Source: Verrucomicrobiota bacterium
Lineage (GTDB): Bacteria; Verrucomicrobiota; Verrucomicrobiia; Opitutales; Opitutaceae
DNA: 9,824 nt
Direction: 5' to 3'
Assembly (NCBI GenBank): GCA_023457715.1
Contig: JAEWKR010000005.1
Span: 1-9,824, forward strand
The notes beneath the pieces are model-generated. The model worked only from the letters and a program-made list of their open reading frames with translations. It did no database searches and was not told where the DNA came from. How positions within the stretch are numbered: position 1 is the stretch's first letter; each line of letters starts with the position of its first letter. Of the stretch, positions 1-8,057 are shown one piece after another. The position numbers and the translations under genes were made by a program.

Positions 1-38
1 CGCTACACCCAAGCTCAGCAGCGGCTTCGGCTGTAGCG
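1..38. repeat. Short inverted repeat at the window edge
   Basis: Positions 1-7 (CGCTACA) are exactly complementary to 32-38 (TGTAGCG), with an inner AAGC/GCTT pairing at 11-14 and 23-26, so the segment can fold as a hairpin. No reading frame that looks like a gene crosses it. It may be part of a dispersed intergenic element that continues to about position 60, but only one copy is visible here, so repetition in the genome is inference. Confidence 0.35.
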
Positions 39-65
39 GGGAGCGCCAGCGAGACGACGAAGGAC

Positions 66-94
66 AAAAAAGGCCCGGCGCTCACGGCCGGGCC
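66..94 (-). terminator. Rho-independent terminator of the azurin-like gene
   Basis: Read on the minus strand, a perfect 8-bp GC stem (GGCCCGGC at 72-79 paired with GCCGGGCC at 87-94, loop 80-86) is followed directly by six T residues (the A run at 66-71 on the plus strand). It lies 26 bp past the stop codon of the azurin-like gene, which is where an intrinsic terminator for that gene would sit. Confidence 0.85.
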
Positions 95-120
95 ACGCAA
101 GGTACACGGGGCTTCAGATG

Positions 121-624
121 TCACTTCACCGTCAGCACGCCCTTCATGAGCGCGGCGTGGCCGGGGAAGGTGCAGACGAACGGATAGTCGCCGGGCTGTT
201 CCGGAGCCTTGAAGCTGACCTCGCCCTTCTGCTTGGGGCCGAGCAGGTCGATCTTGGCCAGAACCTGGTCCTGCAGATTCTGCGGAATGTAGTTGTGCTC
301 GCGCGCCCCGGCGGCCGCGGCGCCGAACGCCAGCGGGTCCGTGCCGGCCTTGAGCAGCACCCAATTGTGGCCCATCGCCTCCTTCGGCACCGTGCCGATG
401 TTGTTCAGGACCACACGCAATTCCTCGCCCGGCTTCGCCGTGATCGCGGTCACGTTGAACTTCATCTGGTCATTGGCGGTGATCTCGATCGTCCGGCCGC
501 TGCCCTGCGCGGCGGCGGCAGACGCCGTCGATTCCGGCTGGGCATTGGACGCCGGGCCCTTCTGGCCGCAGCCAGTCAGGGCGATCGCTACACCAACGGA
601 CAGGAACAAGACTCGGGTTTTCAT
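121..624 (-). CDS. azu: Azurin-like blue copper lipoprotein (type I cupredoxin)
   Basis: A 167-residue secreted cupredoxin that should carry single electrons on a type I copper site. The N terminus has a lipoprotein signal (MKTRVLF, hydrophobic stretch, LTGC lipobox with Cys19), then a low-complexity Ala/Ser/Gln linker (about residues 20-44) and the cupredoxin fold. The azurin ligand set is complete: His86 in MGHNWV, then Cys151, His156 and Met160 in CTFPGHAALMKG, with azurin-like spacing. The lipid anchor implies a membrane-bound protein facing the periplasm rather than soluble azurin. It is divergent from the caa3 oxidase cluster, so a role as electron donor to that oxidase is plausible but inferred. 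The start at 624 is chosen because the lipobox follows at normal distance. No Shine-Dalgarno is seen; the leader reads TTCCGGGCTTTCCC. Auracyanin-like proteins are the main alternative name. Confidence 0.92.
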   Translation of the reverse strand: MKTRVLFLSVGVAIALTGCGQKGPASNAQPESTASAAAAQGSGRTIEITANDQMKFNVTAITAKPGEELRVVLNNIGTVPKEAMGHNWVLLKAGTDPLAFGAAAAGAREHNYIPQNLQDQVLAKIDLLGPKQKGEVSFKAPEQPGDYPFVCTFPGHAALMKGVLTVK

Positions 625-713
625 GGGAAAGCCCGGAAGGTGGGTCCCTCACCAACTGACGCAAATCGGATCTCCGAAATCATTGACGCCCATCAAGGCG
701 CGGGGGAGGTTCG

Positions 714-783
714 GGTTTCTCGTTTCTAGTTTCTGGTTTCTGGTTTCTGGTTTCTAGTTTCTAGTTTCTAGTTTCTGGTTTCT
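714..783. repeat. Tandem heptamer array, GTTTCTR type, ten units
   Basis: Ten consecutive 7-bp units run from 714 to 783. All end in GTTTCT and differ almost only in the first base (A or G, once C), then the array decays into GGTGTTCTGG. It occupies the middle of the 373-bp divergent gap between the azurin-like gene and ctaC. The rest of that gap (625-713 and 784-997) has no convincing gene. The array could have arisen by replication slippage. Whether it acts as spacer, protein site or mobile-repeat remnant cannot be told from one copy. Confidence 0.9.
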
Positions 784-873
784 GGTGTTCTGGGCTCGAA
801 ATCGGCGGGGCATATTAGCTGGCGCGGACGGTATCGGCTCGGGCCGGGCCTATTAGATAACTGATTGGTCCCA

Positions 874-910
874 GCAATTTTTGCACATTCCGCGCGATGC
901 CAAAAAATGC
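874..910. promoter_or_regulatory. Imperfect dyad upstream of ctaC, possible operator
   Basis: Left arm GCAATTTTTGCACAT (874-888) and right arm ATGCCAAAAAATGC (897-910) form an imperfect inverted repeat around TCCGCGCG. It lies about 90 bp upstream of the ctaC start in an AT-richer part of the divergent gap. This suits a regulator site or promoter region for the oxidase cluster, but I see no well-spaced -35/-10 pair and cannot name a regulator family. Confidence 0.25.
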
Positions 911-997
911 GCTGGATATAGCTTGAAATGCGGAGACGTTCAGGAACTCTCATCGGCCTTTCTGTCTAGACCGGCCGTCTATTCTCCCACTTCACCC

Positions 998-2278
998 ATG
1001 CTCTTGAATCGTTTGCTCCCGACCACGCGCGGCGCGTTGGTCCGCTGGCTGCGTGCCGCGGCCCTGCTGTCCGGCGCGCTTGCGTTCTCCGGCTGTAAGT
1101 TGGAACTGAGTGAGCTGTGGCGCATGGACGGACACCAATCGACGCTGGTCGTGTCCGGTCCGGTCGCGGAAGCGCAGGCCGACATCTTCTACGTCACGCT
1201 CTGGGTCACCCTCGTGATTTTTGTGCTGGTTGGCGGCACCCTCGCCTATGCCACGTGGAAGTTCCGGGTCCGCACGGCGGCCGATGAGCACGCGGAACCG
1301 CCGCCGCAGGGCCACGGCAATCCCCTGGTGGAGCTTTCCCTCATTGCCCTGTCGGTCGGTGCGCTCGTCATCATCGCCATTCCGACCCTCAAGGGCATTT
1401 GGTACACGTATGATGTGCCGGAAGCCGAGCAGAAGGACGTGTATGAAGTGACCGCGATTGGGTACCAGTGGTGGTTCCGCTTCGACTACCCGACCGAGCA
1501 AGCGACGGTGCAGGGCGATCAAAAGCAGCCGCTCGTGACGGCCAACGAGCTGGTCATCCCCGCGGGTCGTCCGGTCCGGATCAATCTCCGCACCGTCGAC
1601 GTCATCCACTCCTTCTGGGTCCCCAAGCTGGCGGGCAAGGTCGACATGATTCCCAACCGGGCAAACTTCATGTGGCTCAAGGCCGACCAGCCCGGCTACT
1701 TCTGGGGTCAGTGCGCCGAATACTGCGGCGACTCGCACGCTGTCATGCGCTTCCGGGTCATTGCGCTCGAACAGAAGGAATTCTACGAATGGCTCGAGCA
1801 ACAGTCGCAGGTGGCCCGCAATGTCGACGGCGCCGCCGGCACCACCGCGAAGGCGCAATTCGCCTCGCTGCGCGCTCCCGACTCCTTCCGCCGTAACGAA
1901 AGCGGCATCACGGAAACGTTTGATGTCAGCCCGCTGGACGCCTGGCGCGCCCATCAGCAGCCCGAAAAGGACGAGCAGGCGGCGCTGGTCGCGCAGGGCC
2001 GCCAGCTGTTCCAGACCAAGACCTGCATCGCCTGCCACACGGTCCGCGGTCATGGCGCCATGGGGGTCACCGGTCCCGACCTCACGCATATCGGCAGCCG
2101 CACCACCATCGCGGCCGGCCTGCTGGAGAACAATCCGGAGCAGCTGCGCCGCTGGCTGCACAATCCCGAAGTCGTGAAGCCCGGCAACAAGATGGCCAAG
2201 GGCTACATCGATAACAACATCAAGCTGACGGCGGAGGATGAGGACGCACTGGTCGCCTACCTCCTGAGCCTGAAGTAA
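998..2278 (+). CDS. ctaC: Cytochrome c oxidase subunit II fused to cytochrome c (caa3 type)
   Basis: Subunit II of a caa3 oxidase, 426 residues; it receives electrons on its C-terminal cytochrome c domain and passes them through CuA to subunit I. The N terminus is a lipoprotein signal (lipobox FSGC, Cys33). Two membrane helices follow (about residues 65-90 and 108-130), then a periplasmic cupredoxin domain. The CuA ligands are His204 (VIHSFW), Cys239, Cys243, His247 and Met250 in QCAEYCGDSHAVM; the Glu between the cysteines is present. A linker leads to the haem domain with CIACH at 343-347 and a probable axial Met399 (GNKMAKG). The frame is open upstream to 881, but ATG 998 is preferred because it puts the signal peptide at the N terminus. 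No Shine-Dalgarno precedes it; the leader is CCCACTTCACCC. First gene of the cta cluster, 29 bp before ctaD. Confidence 0.96.
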   Translation: MLLNRLLPTTRGALVRWLRAAALLSGALAFSGCKLELSELWRMDGHQSTLVVSGPVAEAQADIFYVTLWVTLVIFVLVGGTLAYATWKFRVRTAADEHAEPPPQGHGNPLVELSLIALSVGALVIIAIPTLKGIWYTYDVPEAEQKDVYEVTAIGYQWWFRFDYPTEQATVQGDQKQPLVTANELVIPAGRPVRINLRTVDVIHSFWVPKLAGKVDMIPNRANFMWLKADQPGYFWGQCAEYCGDSHAVMRFRVIALEQKEFYEWLEQQSQVARNVDGAAGTTAKAQFASLRAPDSFRRNESGITETFDVSPLDAWRAHQQPEKDEQAALVAQGRQLFQTKTCIACHTVRGHGAMGVTGPDLTHIGSRTTIAAGLLENNPEQLRRWLHNPEVVKPGNKMAKGYIDNNIKLTAEDEDALVAYLLSLK

Positions 2279-2307
2279 CCTCTCCTCCCTCCCGATTCGA
2301 TCCCACT

Positions 2308-4305
<1,998 letters not shown>

Positions 4306-4325
4306 GCCCCCTCCTCCACTTCCCC

Positions 4326-5183
4326 ATGAGCACCGCGGCTGTCGCCACGATCGACCACCACCACGACCCGAGCACTTCGACGGGCATTCCGAACAAGAAG
4401 CTCATGATGTGGGCGTTTCTTGCGTCGGACTGCATGTTCTTCGGCGCGCTCATCTCCACCCACCTCATCTACCGCCTGCACCCGCCGGCCGGCGGGCTGG
4501 ACCCGAAGGAGATTTTCGCCCCGGAGCTGACGTCGTTTTCGACGTTCATCCTGCTGATGTCGTCCCTGATGATGGCCCTCGCGGTGACGGCCATCCAGAA
4601 GGGCAACGTCAAGAGCTGCCGTTGGTCGATTCTGACCACGATGTTCTTCGGCCTGATCTTCCTGGGCTGCCAGGTGTACGAGTTCACGGAATTCGTCCAC
4701 GTGAAGAACATGACGCTCTCGAACAGCATGCTCGGGACGACGTTCTACACCCTGACCGGCACCCACGGCTGTCACGTGGCCATCGGTGTGCTCTGGCTCG
4801 GCCTGATGTACGTGCGCTCCTTCAAGACGACGTCCTCCGCTCCGGCCACCCGTTCCTGGTTTTCCCTGAACCTGCTCCACGCCGCGACCCTGGTTCTCGT
4901 GATGGTGCTCCTGGTGAAGACCTCCGTCTCGCTGGTGTTCGCCCTCCACGAGGCGAAAAGCTACGGCGAGGGCCTGGCCCACTGGGCGGGCGGCGAGTTC
5001 CTCTGGCTCGCGCTGACCGCGGTGGGCATCGGGGCCCTTTTCTGGTTCGCCCGGCCCCGCGGGCCCGTCGCCTTCGATGAGACCAATGCGATCGACGTCG
5101 AATCCATGGGTCTTTACTGGCACTTCGTCGACATCGTCTGGATCGTGATCTTCACCGCCGTCTACCTGTTGGAATATATCTGA
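4326..5183 (+). CDS. ctaE: Cytochrome c oxidase subunit III, with an internal two-helix insertion
   Basis: Integral membrane subunit that stabilises the oxidase core; 285 residues. Family signs are an N-terminal helix with WAFLASDCMFFGAL (about 29-42), YEFTEFVH (118-125), GTHGCHVAIG (145-154) and the typical last helix GLYWHFVDIVWIVIF (262-276). Seven hydrophobic segments are seen at about 24-48, 72-91, 99-119, 135-164, 180-207, 222-242 and 262-283. In usual family members the helix with GTHG-H is followed after a short loop by the YWHFVD helix. Here about 85 residues (roughly 168-255) with two additional hydrophobic segments lie between them. The reading frame is intact, so this is not a frameshift. 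The gene starts 20 bp after ctaD behind a CCTCCTCCACTTCCCC leader and has a His-rich N terminus (HHHD). Confidence 0.95.
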   Translation: MSTAAVATIDHHHDPSTSTGIPNKKLMMWAFLASDCMFFGALISTHLIYRLHPPAGGLDPKEIFAPELTSFSTFILLMSSLMMALAVTAIQKGNVKSCRWSILTTMFFGLIFLGCQVYEFTEFVHVKNMTLSNSMLGTTFYTLTGTHGCHVAIGVLWLGLMYVRSFKTTSSAPATRSWFSLNLLHAATLVLVMVLLVKTSVSLVFALHEAKSYGEGLAHWAGGEFLWLALTAVGIGALFWFARPRGPVAFDETNAIDVESMGLYWHFVDIVWIVIFTAVYLLEYI

Positions 5184-5185
5184 GA

Positions 5186-5215
5186 AGTGAGGAGTGAAAG
5201 TGAGAGTGAAAGTGG
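5186..5215. repeat. Hexamer repeat A (AGTGAR), left arm of an inverted pair
   Basis: Imperfect 6-bp units AGTGAA/AGTGAG begin three bases after the ctaE stop. Positions 5193-5214 match the reverse complement of 5252-5273 at 21 of 22 bases, so the two arms could pair in mRNA around a 37-base spacer. Nothing gene-like lies in the spacer. Confidence 0.85.
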
Positions 5216-5247
5216 CTCAAGCCGCCAACTCCCACACGGTCACTCCC

Positions 5248-5275
5248 CTTTCACTTTCACTCTCACCTTCACTTC
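5248..5275. repeat. Hexamer repeat B (TTTCAC), right arm of the inverted pair, next to the ctaF start
   Basis: Units TTTCAC/TCTCAC/CTTCAC, the complement of repeat A. It ends about eight bases before the ctaF start codon and therefore supplies most of the pyrimidine-rich leader of that gene. A related copy lies at the same place before ctaG (5697-5717), sharing 19 of 21 bases. Confidence 0.85.
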
Positions 5276-5282
5276 GCCTTCC

Positions 5283-5621
5283 ATGTCCGCCCCCACCTCC
5301 GCTGTCACCGCCCACGCCGCGCACGGGCACGACTCCAGCAAGTTCCAGATCTACGTGCAGATCGCGATGCTGCTCGCGGTCATCACGGGCATCGAGATCG
5401 TCTGCGTTTACCTCCCCTTCGCGCGTTGGATTCTCGTCACCACGCTCGTCGTGCTGTCGGTCGTGAAGTTCATGTACGTTATTTTCTACTTCATGCACCT
5501 GCGGTGGGATAAACCGTTCTGCACCATTCTCTTCTTCATCGGCCTCGTCCTCACAGGCGGCACGATGTGGGCGCTCCTGGCGCTCTTCGGCGCCGAAGCC
5601 AGCAAGCCGCTGGCGATGTAA
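5283..5621 (+). CDS. ctaF: Cytochrome c oxidase subunit IV, prokaryotic small subunit
   Basis: Small membrane protein of 112 residues with a His/Ala-rich N-terminal tail and three hydrophobic helices (about 22-44, 49-71 and 78-101). The segment VVKFMYVIFYFMHLRWD (about 60-76) is characteristic of the prokaryotic cytochrome c oxidase subunit IV family, a non-catalytic subunit that accompanies caa3 and related oxidases. Position directly after ctaE supports this. The frame is open upstream to 5187, but that extension reads only through the hexamer repeats (Ser/Glu-rich, then Ser/Thr/Phe-rich) and is not credible protein, so ATG 5283 is chosen. No Shine-Dalgarno; the leader is the TTTCAC repeat plus CGCCTTCC. 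Confidence 0.88.
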   Translation: MSAPTSAVTAHAAHGHDSSKFQIYVQIAMLLAVITGIEIVCVYLPFARWILVTTLVVLSVVKFMYVIFYFMHLRWDKPFCTILFFIGLVLTGGTMWALLALFGAEASKPLAM

Positions 5622-5650
5622 CCGCCGCCCAGATACATTCCCTTCTCTCA

Positions 5651-5675
5651 GGCGGCCCCCACCGGCCGCCTTTTT
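5651..5675 (+). terminator. Intrinsic terminator between ctaF and ctaG
   Basis: A perfect 7-bp stem (GGCGGCC at 5651-5657 with GGCCGCC at 5664-5670), six-base loop and TTTTT at 5671-5675, about 30 bp after the ctaF stop. It should end most transcription of ctaC-ctaF, leaving ctaG to readthrough or its own promoter. Confidence 0.88.
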
Positions 5676-5696
5676 CATGGCCCCAAGGCCATCACG

Positions 5697-5717
5697 TTCA
5701 CTCTCACTTTCACTTTT
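5697..5717. repeat. Hexamer repeat C (TTCACTC/TTTCAC) before ctaG
   Basis: This is a dispersed copy of repeat B, matching it at 19 of 21 bases and lying in the same orientation. It ends about eight bases before the ctaG start, after the ctaF terminator. Together with copies A and B it forms a local three-copy family. Confidence 0.75.
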
Positions 5718-5724
5718 CCCTCCC

Positions 5725-6561
5725 ATGATCGACTGGCGCCACTGGCACAACGAACCCTACCTCGTCGGAGGCCTGGTGGTGCTCGGATGGCTGTGGGCGA
5801 TCTGCGCCGGACCGTTGCGGGCTCCTCTCTGCGCCCGCGCCGGGGTCCCAACGGCGGGGTCCGTCAGGGGGCATGGCTTTCGGTTCTACAGTGCGTTGGT
5901 GATCTTCTACCTCGCGGTCGGCTCCCCGCTGGATCAGGTCGGCGAAGGCTATCTGCTCACCGCGCACATGGTGCAGCACCAGCTGCTGATCTACCCGGCG
6001 GCCATCCTCTTCCTGCTGGGGATTCCGCACTGGATGATCGACGCTGCGCTCGTGCGACCCGGGATTCGCGGTGCGTTGCGTTTCTTCACCCGCCCGCTCG
6101 TGGCGGCGCTGGTCTTCATCCTCGTGATCAGCGGCTGGCACGCGCCTTTCCTCTATTCCGCGGCGCTGAGCAACAAGGCCGTCCACATCCTCGAGCACAT
6201 CATGTTCTTCGCCGCGGCGCTGCTCTACTGGTGGCCGATGATGGGGCCGTCCCGTCGGGTTCCGCCGGCGAAACATGCGACCCAGATGCTGTTTCTCATT
6301 GGCGTCATCATTGGCATGATGCCGGTCCACGCCTTCATCACCTTCTCGAAGGATCCGCTGTACGCCACCTACGAGTTTGCGCCGCGCCTGTTCGCCGCGC
6401 TCGGGCCCAAGGAAGACCAACTGCTGGCCGGCGTGCTGATGCAGATCGGCACCATCGTCGTCGGCTTGTCCGCCTTCGCCGTGTCCTTTTACCGCTGGTA
6501 CGAAACGAGCGAGCGGCGGGACACCGTGCGCGCCCCGGCGACCAAGGCGGTGCGATCGTAG
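5725..6561 (+). CDS. ctaG: Cytochrome c oxidase assembly factor, Caa3_CtaG family
   Basis: Polytopic membrane protein of 278 residues with about seven hydrophobic segments (about 12-29, 54-70, 83-101, 124-140, 154-171, 187-204 and 232-257). Several His residues lie in or next to helices: HMVQH (81-85), GWH (137-139), His154 and EH at 157-158. This matches the Bacillus-type CtaG family, which is needed for assembly of active caa3 oxidase, probably through its copper centre; it is unrelated to the Cox11-type protein also called CtaG. The frame is open to ATG 5677, but that extension only translates the terminator flank and hexamer repeat, so ATG 5725 is preferred; it follows TTTTCCCTCCC without Shine-Dalgarno. 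An intrinsic terminator separates it from ctaF, so it may be expressed at a different level from the structural subunits. Confidence 0.92.
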   Translation: MIDWRHWHNEPYLVGGLVVLGWLWAICAGPLRAPLCARAGVPTAGSVRGHGFRFYSALVIFYLAVGSPLDQVGEGYLLTAHMVQHQLLIYPAAILFLLGIPHWMIDAALVRPGIRGALRFFTRPLVAALVFILVISGWHAPFLYSAALSNKAVHILEHIMFFAAALLYWWPMMGPSRRVPPAKHATQMLFLIGVIIGMMPVHAFITFSKDPLYATYEFAPRLFAALGPKEDQLLAGVLMQIGTIVVGLSAFAVSFYRWYETSERRDTVRAPATKAVRS

Positions 6562-6562
6562 T

Positions 6563-6590
6563 TTTTGGGGTTTGAACTCAAAACCCAAAA
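6563..6590. terminator. Dyad between convergent ctaG and the small minus-strand gene
   Basis: TTTTGGGGTTTGA (6563-6575) and TCAAAACCCAAAA (6578-6590) are complementary at 12 of 13 positions around a two-base centre, starting one base after the ctaG stop. It could act as a bidirectional end-of-transcript structure, but neither side has a clear T run and the tiny loop is poor for a terminator. It merges into the AAAACCC heptamers, so it may instead be a repeat remnant. Confidence 0.35.
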
Positions 6591-6607
6591 CGCAAAACCC
6601 AAAACCC
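6580..6607. repeat. Tandem heptamer AAAACCC, four units
   Basis: Four 7-bp units, three exact and one AAAACGC, lie between the ctaG stop and the stop of the small minus-strand gene. The left-hand TTTTGGGG at 6563-6570 is the same motif in opposite orientation, giving an inverted arrangement like that of the other arrays in this window. Confidence 0.8.
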
Positions 6608-6615
6608 ACTCCCCC

Positions 6616-6876
6616 TCACCGCCAGTCGTCATCGCCGCCGGCGATTTCGCGGAGGGCGATCTGGCCGTCGATCATATCCAGTGTGGACCGCACGATATCC
6701 AGGGGTTGCGTTTCCAACATGCCCGCGATTTCCGAGCGAACTTCGAGCAACGCATCGAGGGGCATCGGCTTGATGACGCCACTCAACACCGAATGAACCG
6801 CGTTGGCCTGCTCTTCCGGGGGCAGAGCGGCAATGGCGGCCATGAGCCGGGATGCGATGTCATCGTCCCAATTCAT
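6616..6876 (-). CDS. Hypothetical small acidic helical protein
   Basis: I do not recognise this 86-residue protein. It is acidic, looks almost fully helical and has no signal peptide or membrane segment, so it is probably cytoplasmic. It begins MNWDDDIASR and ends GGDDDWR, so both termini carry a DDD and Trp patch; the middle has amphipathic stretches such as ALLEVRSEIAGML. The frame is open upstream to 7068, but that part runs through the cysK terminator and is Arg/Pro-rich, so the ATG at 6876 is the best start. It lies downstream of cysK behind a terminator and is convergent with ctaG. The reading frame is coherent and the composition protein-like, but without homologues it could still be a chance ORF. 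Confidence 0.6.
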   Translation of the reverse strand: MNWDDDIASRLMAAIAALPPEEQANAVHSVLSGVIKPMPLDALLEVRSEIAGMLETQPLDIVRSTLDMIDGQIALREIAGGDDDWR

Positions 6877-6901
6877 GCTCTTACCGTCCCGTCGCAGCCA
6901 C

Positions 6902-6928
6902 GGTGGTTCCCCCGCCGGGACAACCACC
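6902..6928. other. Hairpin upstream of the small minus-strand gene
   Basis: GGTGGTT (6902-6908) pairs exactly with AACCACC (6922-6928) around a GC-rich 13-base loop, 26 bp before the start codon of the 86-residue gene and downstream of the cysK terminator. There is no T run. It may be a leader structure for that gene; I see no match to a riboswitch class I know. Confidence 0.3.
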
Positions 6929-6955
6929 AGGCTAAAGCTCTGGTGCTGCCCGAAT

Positions 6956-6980
6956 AAAAAAGCCCGGGCGAACCCAGGCT
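6956..6980 (-). terminator. Rho-independent terminator of cysK
   Basis: On the minus strand AGCCTGGG and CCCGGGCT form an 8-bp stem (one G-U pair) closed by a TTCG tetraloop and followed by six T residues (A run 6956-6961 on the plus strand). The stem occupies 6961-6968 and 6973-6980. It starts about 26 bp after the cysK stop codon. Confidence 0.88.
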
Positions 6981-7006
6981 TTGAGGTGTGCGCCCTGCGA
7001 GGACGG

Positions 7007-7990
7007 TTAGCTGGCGGCCGGCCCGACGAGATCGTCGATCGAGTCGCTCTCCACGCCGACATCGGCAAACAGCCACGAAGACAGGTACCGCTCGCTGCTC
7101 GAGGGAATGACGGCGACGATCTGCTTGCCCTTGTTCTCGGGGCGCTTGGCCAGCTGGATGGCAGCCCAGACCGCGGCGCCGGAGGAGATGCCGACGGGAA
7201 TGCCGTCGAGTTGGTTGACCTGCTTGCTGATCGGGCCCGAGTCGGCCTCCTTCACGCGGATGACCTCATCGTAGACCTTGGTGTTCAGCACAGCCGGGAC
7301 GAAACCGGCGCCGAGGCCCTGCAGCTTGTGCGGACCGGGCTGGCCCCCGGAAAGCACCGGCGAGGCATCGGGCTCGATCGCAACAATCTTGATGTCCGGC
7401 TTGCGCGATTTCAGGACCTCACCGACGCCGGTGACCGTACCACCCGTGCCGATACCGGACACCACGATGTCCACCTTGCCGTCGGTGTCGCGCCAGATTT
7501 CCTCCGCGGTCGTACGGCGATGCACCGCGGGATTGGAGGGGTTCGAGAATTGCTGGAGGATGACGCTGTTCGGGATCTTCGCGGCGAGTTCCTCCGCCTT
7601 GGCGATCGCTCCCTTCATGCCCTTCGCGCCTTCCGTGAGCACGAGGCGGGCGCCGAGAATCTTGAGGATCTTGCGGCGCTCCATCGTCATCGTTTCCGGC
7701 ATGGTCAGGATGAGCTTGAGCCCCTTCGCGGCCGCGACGAACGCCAGCGCGATGCCCGTGTTGCCGGAGGTGGGCTCGATCAGCACCGTGTTCGCGTTGA
7801 TCTTCCCGCTCTTGAGCGCGTCATCGATCATGGCGAAGCCGATGCGGTCCTTGACGCTCGAAAGCGGATTGAAGAACTCGAGCTTCAGGAGGATCTCAGC
7901 CTGCGCGTTGTGAGCCGCCGCCGTCCGGTTCAGGCGCACGAGCGGGGTGTTGCCGATCGTCTCGGTGATGTCGTTGTATATTTTGGCCAT
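7007..7990 (-). CDS. cysK: Cysteine synthase A (O-acetylserine sulfhydrylase)
   Basis: PLP enzyme that makes L-cysteine from O-acetyl-L-serine and sulfide, the last step of assimilatory sulfur metabolism; cytoplasmic. The 327 residues match the usual CysK length. Visible motifs are the N-terminal ITETIGNTPLVRL, the PLP Schiff-base Lys47 in SSVKDR, the substrate loop TSGNTG (74-79), the PLP-phosphate loop GTGGT (181-185) and GISSGA (267-272) near the PLP ring, with YLSSWLF near the C terminus. All catalytic residues are present. The start at 7990 gives the standard MAKIYNDITE N terminus. The leader is CATCCACGCATC with no Shine-Dalgarno. cysA lies upstream on the same strand, 141 bp away and separated by a probable weak terminator, so cysK likely has its own promoter. 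CysM is less likely given the motif set. Confidence 0.95.
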   Translation of the reverse strand: MAKIYNDITETIGNTPLVRLNRTAAAHNAQAEILLKLEFFNPLSSVKDRIGFAMIDDALKSGKINANTVLIEPTSGNTGIALAFVAAAKGLKLILTMPETMTMERRKILKILGARLVLTEGAKGMKGAIAKAEELAAKIPNSVILQQFSNPSNPAVHRRTTAEEIWRDTDGKVDIVVSGIGTGGTVTGVGEVLKSRKPDIKIVAIEPDASPVLSGGQPGPHKLQGLGAGFVPAVLNTKVYDEVIRVKEADSGPISKQVNQLDGIPVGISSGAAVWAAIQLAKRPENKGKQIVAVIPSSSERYLSSWLFADVGVESDSIDDLVGPAAS

Positions 7991-8013
7991 GATGCGTGGA
8001 TGAAACGTTAACA

Positions 8014-8019
8014 GTTATA
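8014..8019 (-). promoter_or_regulatory. Possible -10 box for cysK
   Basis: A notably AT-rich patch (about 8001-8026) stands out in the GC-rich background just upstream of cysK. On the minus strand it contains TATAAC within TTGATTATATAACTG, a fair -10 element, and a GTTAAC palindrome (8007-8012). No strong -35 is seen at 17 bp. This fits a separate cysK promoter. Confidence 0.35.
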
Positions 8020-8057
8020 TAATCAAGACTTGGGGAATGCGCGAACCCGGACGCTGG

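Noticed and set aside
1..120. Partial gene at the left edge
   Set aside because: Frames are open only by chance over a short stretch, contain a terminator and an inverted repeat, and show no recognisable protein.
992..2161. A 389-codon minus-strand frame opposite ctaC
   Set aside because: Arg/Gly/Ala/Leu-rich antisense shadow of a gene with complete CuA and haem motifs.
6803..8011. A 402-codon plus-strand frame across the cysK region
   Set aside because: It runs antisense through the complete cysK gene and its terminator and has no recognisable domain.
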